Positions 36,101 to 41,000 of a stretch of 64,000 nucleotides of DNA are shown piece by piece. The DNA is from Leuctra nigra (lineage: Eukaryota > Arthropoda > Insecta > Plecoptera > Leuctridae): assembly GCA_934045905.1 (NCBI GenBank), contig OW203761.1:33530964-33594963 (forward strand), given 5' to 3'. Under the pieces are notes generated by a model. That model did no database searches. It worked only from the letters and a program-made list of their open reading frames with translations, and had not been told where the DNA came from. Every line of letters begins with the position of its first letter. Position 1 is the first letter of the stretch. Both the position numbers and the translations under genes were made by a program.

Positions 36101-37135
36101 ACCTACCTACTAATTACAGACGAGATGCCTGCACAGCTAAAAACTTGATCAGGTAGTGTGATATTTCTTCATCTTCATACCAAATAGAGCATCATTACGG
36201 GGGATGAAGGAGGAAGAATAATTCATTGTCGACATTCTGCATGAGTTATTCCTTCATTTACCTGATCAGGTTTTGGACGTGCAGACATCTCGTCGTCAAT
36301 AATTATTAATTACCAAATGTAAATTTTCATTCACAAAAATGAAATTTAAATTCTGTAGAAATTTTTAGCGGGAAAACGGTATTCCCCACGAGTGATGTCA
36401 TATTTTATTGTAACCATGACAACACTATTGTTAGTTGATAAAAATTACATCACTCGACAGGAAAACTTTTTTCTCAACAAAATTTAGCTACAGCCTACAG
36501 TGAATTTAAAATTCTTATTTATTAATGAAATTTAAATTTTTGAATGAAATCAGTGTATTTTACAAACATTATGTTGTTATTTTGAAATATAGTTTTTAAT
36601 AAAAACATGCATTCTCCAGGAAATTAATCGTCCATGAACAAAGAAGCAATAAAAAAATATAATATTAAAAATAAAAAAATTAAATTATAAAATTAAAATA
36701 TAATTGCAACGATTTGAATAGGTAATAATGAAGTTGTGATCTGTACTACAAGAGAAGAAGAATATAATCTATCTTAGTCCATATACATATAAATAGGCTC
36801 CATTTCTTAGTATATTTATTTCAATATCTACACATTTTGAAATCTGGTAAACCTCTTCTTGACAACTTATTCAAAGTATCTACCTAAAGAGGTTCCTGGT
36901 AAAGAAACAGTATTTGGAATCAACATATTTTACATATTTAAAAAGAAAAATACTTAGCTGCTACTACTTTTCCACACAATTCTGATATCCGATGAGATGT
37001 ATGATGATGGTTTGATGTTCTCAGGCTGCTGGCAAGTACCGGCAACAAGGACGCAACTACACCGTCGACGATGGTGACATCATCTTCTTCAAGTTCAACG
37101 CCGGCGCTGGTCTCAAGGATCCCAAGAAGAAATGA
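1..37135 (+). CDS. OLA1: Obg-like ATPase 1, ten exons, 5' end outside window
   Basis: OLA1 is a cytosolic P-loop NTPase of the Obg/YchF family that hydrolyses ATP in preference to GTP and has been linked to translation and stress responses. Exons read here: 1-161 (end uncertain), 4868-4932, 13000-13127, 27392-27567, 29552-29629, 29709-29806, 31630-31770, 33690-33786, 35832-35954, 37025-37135. From exon 2 onward every junction is GT-AG with matching phase and gives 338 codons plus stop. With the 52 clear codons of exon 1 this is about 390 residues, against about 396 for animal OLA1, so only a handful of N-terminal codons are missing. Visible motifs: G1 loop GIPNVGKST (exon 1), G3 DIAG followed by GLVKGAS (exon 3), the family-specific NLSE replacing the usual NKxD (exon 6), and a C-terminal TGS domain (exons 8-10). 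The exon 1/2 junction does not join in phase as sequenced. Four exon edges carry tandem arrays. Confidence 0.96.
145..820 (+). repeat. ~44-bp minisatellite seeded at the OLA1 exon 1 donor
   Basis: About ten head-to-tail copies of a unit reading GA(C/T)CCCAATGAGAATAAGT followed by ACCACTTTATATCTCTAATAAGTC. The first copy overlaps the coding end of exon 1 (the codons for D-P-N-E). Later copies become shorter and more diverged, and the array fades out near 820. Each copy repeats the donor-like AATAAGTACC. Confidence 0.85.
1722..1815 (+). mobile_element. tRNA-like 3' half enclosed by 16-bp inverted arms
   Basis: The left arm TGAATAAACACCAACT and the right arm AGTTGGTATTTATTCA are reverse complements with one mismatch. 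Between them lie a 5-bp stem TCTGA/TCAGA with a 7-nt loop CTGGATA (anticodon-arm-like, GGA in the anticodon position), a short variable region AGGTC, and a perfect T arm GTGGG-TTCGAGT-CCCAC whose loop region matches the pol III B box GGTTCGAGTCC (1762-1772). No D arm or 5' acceptor strand is visible, so this is not an intact tRNA. A tRNA-derived SINE fragment or a small fold-back element fits best. Confidence 0.55.
4806..4842 (+). repeat. Short GTGTAAGTG tandem repeat upstream of exon 2
   Basis: Roughly four copies of GGTGTAAGT end 25 bp before the exon 2 acceptor. Each copy contains a consensus-like 5' splice sequence (G|GTAAGT-like), which is unusual so close to a 3' splice site. Confidence 0.7.
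4868..4932 (+). CDS. OLA1: OLA1 exon 2
   Basis: Acceptor CTCTCTTCCAG, donor CAG|GTAAC. It encodes [19 protein letters not shown], matching the conserved [10 protein letters not shown] region after the P-loop of OLA1. The 65-bp exon ends in phase 2 and joins exon 3 to give Ser-Lys-Val-Pro. Its first two codons (P-R) are not expected from the family. Confidence 0.9.
4933..10341 (+). other. OLA1 intron 2, part before the exon 3 array
   Basis: 5.4 kb of AT-rich intron. It contains a G run near 6416-6430, a C run at about 8007-8028, and a minus-strand tRNA-derived SINE at about 10205-10341 directly abutting the exon 3 array. The proline-rich frames around 7905-8337 come from the C run. No gene seen. 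Confidence 0.7.
10205..10341 (-). mobile_element. tRNA-derived SINE, copy 1
   Basis: On the minus strand there is a B-box block, CCAGGTTCGATTCCACGG, followed by a body ending in GGTAAATGCCGGGAAGGTTC. The same body (GGCAAATGCGGGGAAGGTTC) follows a GTTCGATTCCCGC block at about 29955-30050. Two dispersed copies with the same head-to-body order indicate a SINE family. It lies immediately next to the first unit of the exon 3 array. Confidence 0.65.
10342..12999 (+). repeat. 18 partial copies of the OLA1 exon 3 acceptor and exon head, ~146-bp tandem array
   Basis: Each unit holds the intron tail ATGTAATTCTGTTTGCAG, the first ~75 coding bases of exon 3 ([14 protein letters not shown] and on to GQGLG), and a linker rich in CACATG/CATGTG. 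Exon-part starts: 10378, 10524, 10670, 10816, 10962, 11108, 11254, 11400, 11544, 11690, 11836, 11980, 12126, 12270, 12416, 12562, 12708, 12854; the full exon starts at 13000. The period is 146 bp except for three 144-bp units (at 11400, 11836, 12126) where TGTGTAGTGCAG has become TGTGTTGCAG. Units differ by only a few substitutions, mostly synonymous (GGG/GGA). No copy has the true exon's second half or a strong donor, so they should be spliced out with intron 2. Confidence 0.95.
13000..13127 (+). CDS. OLA1: OLA1 exon 3 (G3 motif), intact terminal copy of the array
   Basis: Acceptor TTTGCAG, donor CTGCA|GTAAGT. It encodes [20 protein letters not shown] and then [24 protein letters not shown] is the G3 (Walker B-like) motif. 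It is the only one of 19 copies that continues past GGTCTGGG into AACGCG and has a real donor. It ends in phase 1. Confidence 0.95.
14758..15190. mobile_element. hAT-type MITE with exact 8-bp target duplication
   Basis: Perfect terminal repeats CAGTGTTGTGAC and GTCACAACACTG, flanked on both sides by CTCACAAG (14750-14757 and 15191-15198). An 8-bp duplication and CAGTG-type ends are typical of hAT elements. The 433-bp interior is AT-rich, with repeated palindromic TTATCTAGATAA-like motifs and no coding capacity, so it is non-autonomous. Confidence 0.9.
15682..16410. mobile_element. hAT-like non-autonomous element
   Basis: Inverted ends GGCTCCCAACAG (15685-15696) and CTGTTGGGAGCC (16396-16407), perfect over 12 bp. 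The right end read outward is CAGGGCTCCCAACAG, a hAT-like terminus. AAAAGTCATT motifs recur just inside both ends. I see no clean target duplication. Confidence 0.65.
16741..18986. repeat. 2.2-kb palindrome with ~1.1-kb arms
   Basis: The left arm starts GTCCAGAGTCTAA and the right arm ends TTAGACTCTGGAC. The arms stay colinear as reverse complements, for example ATGCCAAATTTG near 16880 against CAAATTTGGCA near 18844. The centre is near 17870. Each arm holds two diverged ~490-bp tandem subunits, each with CATATCAAAAGTTCTCC and AAATGAAAGCTTATGTTTAG. The right arm has an extra local duplication of ~150 bp (about 18010 and 18161). It is non-coding and lies inside a transcribed OLA1 intron. Confidence 0.9.
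19089..19663. repeat. Second palindrome, ~0.57 kb
   Basis: The left arm contains TTACAGCTGTTCAAATTTGG and the right arm CCAAATTTGAACAGCTGTAA. CGTCCC/GGGACG, the ACTACGTAC block and the ends CATTACTATTATAG/CTATAATAGTGATG also pair. The centre is near 19375. It is independent of the palindrome immediately upstream. A fold-back or MITE origin is likely. Confidence 0.85.
25930..27391 (+). repeat. 14 partial copies of the OLA1 exon 4 acceptor and exon head
   Basis: Units contain an intron tail (CTACTTGTTGATCGTGCAG or a variant ending TGTGTTGCAG) and the exon 4 head, breaking off at GCGGCTG. Exon-part starts: 25973, 26074, 26172, 26271, 26379, 26494, 26587, 26687, 26779, 26873, 26973, 27065, 27158, 27272; the true exon starts at 27392. 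Most copies lack 12 bp that encode part of DEDVIHVEG. Unit length is ~92-120 bp. A ~286-bp higher-order block (26587-26872) recurs at 26873-27157. Each unit also has GCGAG|GTGAAC, a plausible cryptic donor. Confidence 0.93.
27392..27567 (+). CDS. OLA1: OLA1 exon 4, intact terminal copy of the array
   Basis: Acceptor GTGTTGCAG, donor GAATAT|GTGAGT. It encodes [20 protein letters not shown] and then [20 protein letters not shown] up to KKLKPEY, the helical region of OLA1. Joined to exon 3 the split codon is AGA (Arg), giving C-R-V-F-E-D. It ends in phase 0. Confidence 0.95.
27568..29551 (+). other. OLA1 intron 4
   Basis: 2.0 kb. It has a GC-rich patch at about 28350-28590 with a short GTGGCAGCAGGCACGGG repeat, and a fold-back sequence at 29304-29401. 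No gene seen. Confidence 0.7.
29304..29401. repeat. 98-bp fold-back with AGGTCA palindrome at its centre
   Basis: Outer arms TGTGAATATTGTC and GACAATATTCACA, inner arms AGTCGAGACGTGT and ACGTGTCGACT. Between the inner arms is TTGACCTCAAGGTCAA (about 29342-29357), two AGGTCA half-sites facing outward with a 2-bp spacer. The half-site match to nuclear-receptor elements is visible, but function is unproven. Confidence 0.75.
29552..29629 (+). CDS. OLA1: OLA1 exon 5
   Basis: Acceptor TTTCTTACAG, donor AACGAC|GTGAGT. It encodes [20 protein letters not shown] and then DWSVND, 26 codons in phase 0/0, matching the segment before the NLSE motif in OLA1. Confidence 0.93.
29709..29806 (+). CDS. OLA1: OLA1 exon 6 (NLSE motif)
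   Basis: Acceptor CTCATTGCAG, donor AAATG|GTGAGT. It encodes [20 protein letters not shown] and then [16 protein letters not shown] is the characteristic G4 replacement that gives OLA1 its ATP preference. The preceding intron is only 79 bp. It ends in phase 2. Confidence 0.95.
29807..31629 (+). other. OLA1 intron 6
   Basis: 1.8 kb with a second SINE copy (29955-30050), a short AGTGATC triple repeat near 30261-30284, and a GGCGCCCCCTGG motif near 31124. No gene seen. Confidence 0.7.
29955..30050 (-). mobile_element. tRNA-derived SINE, copy 2
   Basis: The minus strand reads GTTCGATTCCCGCGCCCGTC (B-box block) followed by a body ending GGCAAATGCGGGGAAGGTTC. It shares this head-to-body order with the sequence at 10205-10341. 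Its 5' tRNA part is truncated. Confidence 0.65.
31630..31770 (+). CDS. OLA1: OLA1 exon 7
   Basis: Acceptor TGGTTGCAG, donor ACCAG|GTACTT. It encodes [20 protein letters not shown] and then [20 protein letters not shown], conserved in OLA1 (WVDK, DPGA, PFSG). The split Trp codon with exon 6 is restored. Confidence 0.95.
31771..33689 (+). other. OLA1 intron 7
   Basis: 1.9 kb, no repeats of note and no gene seen. Confidence 0.6.
33690..33786 (+). CDS. OLA1: OLA1 exon 8
   Basis: Acceptor TTTCCGCAG, donor ATACAG|GTACGT. It encodes [20 protein letters not shown] and then [12 protein letters not shown], the start of the TGS domain (YFFT.G.DEV.AWTI). The 3' end is the seed of the array that follows. 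Confidence 0.95.
33787..34555 (+). repeat. 84-bp tandem array derived from the exon 8 donor region
   Basis: About nine units; their CACATCGCC blocks start at 33805, 33915, 33999, 34083, 34167, 34251, 34336, 34420 and 34503, with an 83-85-bp period after the first. Each includes ACGAGGTAAAGGCTATGTGT, resembling the exon 8 end (GACGAGGTGAAGGCT) fused to the intron start (ACGTGTCAACC). The change GTGAAG to GTAAAG makes GAG|GTAAAG, a good decoy donor. The period is a multiple of three, which explains the long but meaningless open frames here. Confidence 0.88.
34556..35831 (+). other. OLA1 intron 8, remainder
   Basis: 1.3 kb including a GC-rich patch at about 34740-34980. No gene seen. Confidence 0.6.
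35832..35954 (+). CDS. OLA1: OLA1 exon 9 (TGS domain)
   Basis: Acceptor TTTCGTTGCAG, donor GCGAAG|GTTGGT. It encodes [20 protein letters not shown] and then [20 protein letters not shown], the signature TGS-domain core of the YchF/OLA1 family. Confidence 0.96.
35955..37024 (+). other. OLA1 intron 9
   Basis: 1.1 kb, dominated by the nested inverted repeats at 36043-36587. No gene seen. Confidence 0.7.
36043..36587. repeat. Nested inverted repeats (three stems)
   Basis: Outer arms at 36043-36076 and 36550-36587 (GTAAAATACACTGA against TCAGTGTATTTTAC). An inner pair at 36119-36155 and 36259-36295 (CTTGATCAGGTA against TACCTGATCAGG; GACGAGATG against CATCTCGTC). A third pair CGAGTGATGT and ACATCACTCG at about 36389-36456. 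The pattern suggests a MITE with others inserted in it, or a multi-stem fold-back. Confidence 0.75.
37025..37135 (+). CDS. OLA1: OLA1 exon 10, C-terminus
   Basis: Acceptor GTTCTCAG. It encodes [20 protein letters not shown] and then [16 protein letters not shown] before TGA at 37133-37135. GKYRQQGR and [10 protein letters not shown] are the conserved end of OLA1, and the lysine tail is usual. Confidence 0.96.
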   Translation, partial: AAGKYRQQGRNYTVDDGDIIFFKFNAGAGLKDPKKK

Positions 37136-37918
37136 TGGCGGGCGGCACTTATCATTTTACTGGTTCATCTTTATTTCAATCTGATTATTTATTCTACTTG
37201 CCTGCCTCCAGTGCAACATTAAATTTGAATCGTCTATCATGAAATGTTGGCAAGTACGTTGAACCCCTTACAGTTCAAAACTTACCTCTTCGCAGTTCTT
37301 GTTTTTACTCATATCGACATCACTACTTCATGGTTCCAGACACCATCATTGTCTCAGTAAACTAAATCTACGCATTTCTAATCACCACTACTTAAGCTAG
37401 TGACAACAAAGCCATATTTACACTTTCAATGTGTCAACTGTCAAAGATGACTTATTTTCTACACTATGACCTTGCATTTATATGTATATGGTTTTAATCT
37501 CAATGTTTATATTTCTACACTTCTAGGCATACAAACTATATTTTTTGTTTGAGAATTTAGAAGTTTCTCGAGGAACAAAATATTGTAATCAAATTATTTT
37601 GATGCTAACAATGAATAGCATTAGGTAGTTGACGGCTGAAATAAGCTTAATGGCCAAACAAAATAAAATGAAGAAGAAGAAGAAGAAAATGCTTTTAATG
37701 TTGGATTGTTACTTAAGTGGAAATATCAGATGAAATATTTTACATGGAGAATTGTTGCATTGTGCATCACCATGACAAAAACCTCAATTACATATTAACA
37801 TTTTTGGTTTGTTTTTTTAGAAGTTCTGTAATCTGAGATGCGCTCGACACATTCTGTGAGTGTGGGAGAGTTTGGAGTTTGATTAAATGCATTGACTTAA
37901 CACAAGACGATTCATTTA
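37136..37918. other. Convergent 3' regions of OLA1 and the pipe-like gene
   Basis: The two stop codons are 783 bp apart, tail to tail. AT-rich, with no further coding sequence. It holds the probable OLA1 3' UTR. Confidence 0.7.
37662..37667 (+). promoter_or_regulatory. Probable OLA1 polyadenylation signal
   Basis: AATAAA, 527 bp after the OLA1 stop and before the convergent gene's stop; the first canonical hexamer I noticed downstream. Confidence 0.5.
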
Positions 37919-37920
37919 TT
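37915..37920 (-). promoter_or_regulatory. AATAAA overlapping the stop codon of the pipe-like gene
   Basis: On the minus strand GTGTAATAAATG contains both the stop TAA (37921-37919) and the hexamer AATAAA (37920-37915). If used, the 3' UTR would be only about 10-30 nt. Confidence 0.4.
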
Positions 37921-38067
37921 ACACTATCTTTATTTGGTGCTGTTTGAGTAGTCTTGCTCGGATCCAATTGTAGAATTCATATTCTGTTTTTAATGTAGAT
38001 TTCAAATACTTTCGCATGTGTAATTCGATTTCCCGCGGCCTCTTTCTGTTTCTGTTTTTGTGCGGTT
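37919..38067 (-). CDS. pip: Pipe-like exon 5, C-terminus
   Basis: Acceptor ATGTTCTAG, entering with two bases that complete a Gln codon. It encodes PHKNRNRKRPREIELHMRKY and then LKSTLKTEYEFYNWIRARLL before the stop. The EYEFYNWIRARL segment matches the C-terminal helix of 2-O-sulfotransferases. This short exon was found by extending the phase of exon 4. Confidence 0.82.
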
Positions 38068-41000
38068 CTAGAACATGGAAAATTACAATTGACACATGAT
38101 TTGTACAACCGTCACCTGTAAACTTCTAATACTGCAGAAGAGTAGAGTATCTACAATACCTAAGGGAATCCACAATATCAATACCATCTACAAAAACAGA
38201 ATCAATGATATAATAATAATAATATCAAAAACAAAAAATTAATATGGTATTTGCTGTAGTGTAATTAAATGTTGAGGAGTAGGTATAAAAGTTCGAGAAA
38301 ACAATCTATCTTTTGACCAAAAAGTGATTTTACTGTTATGCATTCTCGTAGTAGGTATAAACAGGCTTTTAAAACTAGGTACCTCGTAAGAGTGGGTTAG
38401 ACTTACGTAATAGTTCGTTGAAGTAGATGTCCTGCACACCCTTGAAGAAGTAAGGCAGTCTGGTCTCGAGGACGGCGAGTGTTGCATTCAACTCCTCCAG
38501 TACACCGACCACTGTGTAGTAACGCTCAACGTTCTCCTTCGCTCGACTCAACGCTCGACCATCATTCAAGAACCTGGCATTTGGTAGATTTTACTCACTT
38601 AATTTCAAGTGAGAAGGATACATTTTGAAAAATTACATAAAGGAAAATATGCTTAGAGAGTGCTGTTATTACATTTCTAAATATTAACATTTGGAGAAAT
38701 ATCTAGAAGCAACCCAGATGTTCATAGAAGCTGGAAAATAATAGTAACAAAAAAGCAGAAATTCGTGAAGAAATGTGCCTCCAAAATACTAATTGTGAGC
38801 TTTATCAGTAGGGGTCAGAGGAGCCAGTTCAAATAATCAGTGTGCACTTTGATAAAAAGATAAAAAAAATTAAAGAACTTAGAAAAAAATATTATAAATA
38901 AACAAATCAGATGAAAATAAGATATTTAGGGCCGGTATAAGTATAACCAAAGTTAGTCTGAGCCAGATTAACTAAATATTGGACTAAATTGGCGGTACAG
39001 CCAATCAGATACCTCAAAATGAGTGAAACAATTGAATTTAATCCAAAAGTTAGTTAATCCAGCACAATTTAACTTTGGTTATTCCGGGCCTTACGAAATC
39101 AAAATAGGTAAAATATTTAATGAAAACTAAGAAATATAACAAAATAGGATTAAAATAAAATACAAAATAAAAAAATTAAGAAAATATTAAATTTAAGTAC
39201 CCATGCACCTATAAAAAAATACTCATACAATTTAATAACTTCAAGCATTAATTGTGCAAAGCTTATTGGAACTGCCAATGCAACACGGTAGATAAACACT
39301 TCTCCATTCTCGCTATAGGCATCCTGCGTGAGAAAAGGTTGCCATAGTAACCTATACAAAAGTATAGGGAAAAACAAATATGACAGCGGCAATCCAAATC
39401 TCATATTTTGAGTGATTACTTGTGAAAGAAAGATATTTAAGTAAGTACAAGCTAATAATAATACGCAATATTTATCTTTACACTTGTTCAAGTTAAATAT
39501 TCATCTGATAAATATGATTTATTGCTATTATTTAGAGCTTTGACACATTTCCCCTACCATAGCAGCCTCCATTTTTCTACCACTGTGACGTCACGAGCAG
39601 GATTCCTATACTTACATGCACCAGTCTTCATGGCCGCAGAAGTAGGGTATCGTCAGATCATACGCCTCCCCGTCTTCCAGACGACACTCCAGGTCTCCCG
39701 ACTCCAGACACTGCTGGAAGCTGCTGGTCCGGAAGCTGGGCTGGGGGCGGCGGGGGGCGGGGGCAAGGTCAACACCTCGTGGGTCAGGGGTCACTCGCTT
39801 GTAGTAGTATCTGAAACCATCAGTTAACACAACACCATCTTCTAAATACAATATTTATGTTCCTATTTCATCACCTATGTGTTGAGCAGTGGCGGTTTGT
39901 GCATGAGGCAAGGGAGGCTGTGCCTCCTCAAAATTTTAGAGGAAAAAGGGAAAGCATCGTATTACAAAACTTAGAATTATATATAAATGTGAGGTTTTAT
40001 TACATTTAAAATATTGCCCGTTTATATAAGTATTTCACTTGGCTAATTGGTTTGATATAGAGCCCCAAATACACGTTGTACGCGGACTGCAAGGGAGGCA
40101 CATCAGCGGACAGCCGCTCACAGCCTATGCATTCATCTAGGCGGGGGAGCCGCGGGAACACACACGCCAGCGAACAGCATGCAGGGTCACGTGACTTGAG
40201 TGGAGGCTGGCCTCTCGGCTGGATCACAGCGCACAGAGGATGGAAATCACTTGCGAGAAAATGTTCAAATTGTCCAATTGGCCTGAAAATTTGCACACAT
40301 ATTCAAAACTACCTTACACATCTTTTCTACATAATTTAGCAAAATTCATAAATCGGAAGTTACATTAAAAATTAGTAAATCAAAGCCATTATTAACAGAT
40401 ATTTTTCCACCTCATTTAAAATTCTTTAACTCCGAAAGTTATTAAAATAAAATTTTGACAAAATTACAGGTACTTGAAAACACATTTCGAAAGGCATCAA
40501 TGCATATGAAATCGCACCAAATATTTTAGTTCAAATTATACGAATTTTTAAACATGCTATAATTCGTGCACGAATTCCACATTTTTTCTCTATTATTTTT
40601 GGTATAAAAATATGTGTGTGCCTCCCCACTTTTCGACCCCACAAACCGCCACTGGTGTTGAGCTTGAGCACTGCGACGATGGATTAGACTAACTTCTCGC
40701 AGTCTAGTGATAGATGGATGAATTATGGCTCATCTCTTGTTCAGAAGAGTACTGATTGAAGTGCCAAGTGGTCCCTATCAAAATATTAGACAAGGCGGGG
40801 GTGCGAACGTTTTAGGGGTTGAAAATTGTTAAGAAAAATATTATGAGCAATCCAAATATGTATTTATAATTTTGTGTATGCTTAAAATTAATAAACAAAC
40901 GATATTTCCCTCCTAAAATGTTAAAATTCCAGGAGCCAGCAATAAAGAGCAATGTTATGTTCCAACTTCAAAATCTTCAAAACCAATCAATATTTTTAAA

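Noticed and set aside
39522..39851. Open frame on the + strand opposite pipe-like exon 3
   Set aside because: Shadow of the minus-strand exon, which has matching splice sites and conserved motifs.
40006..40339. Open frames inside the hAT element at 39887-40654
   Set aside because: Overlapping frames on both strands with no transposase motifs; the element is non-autonomous.
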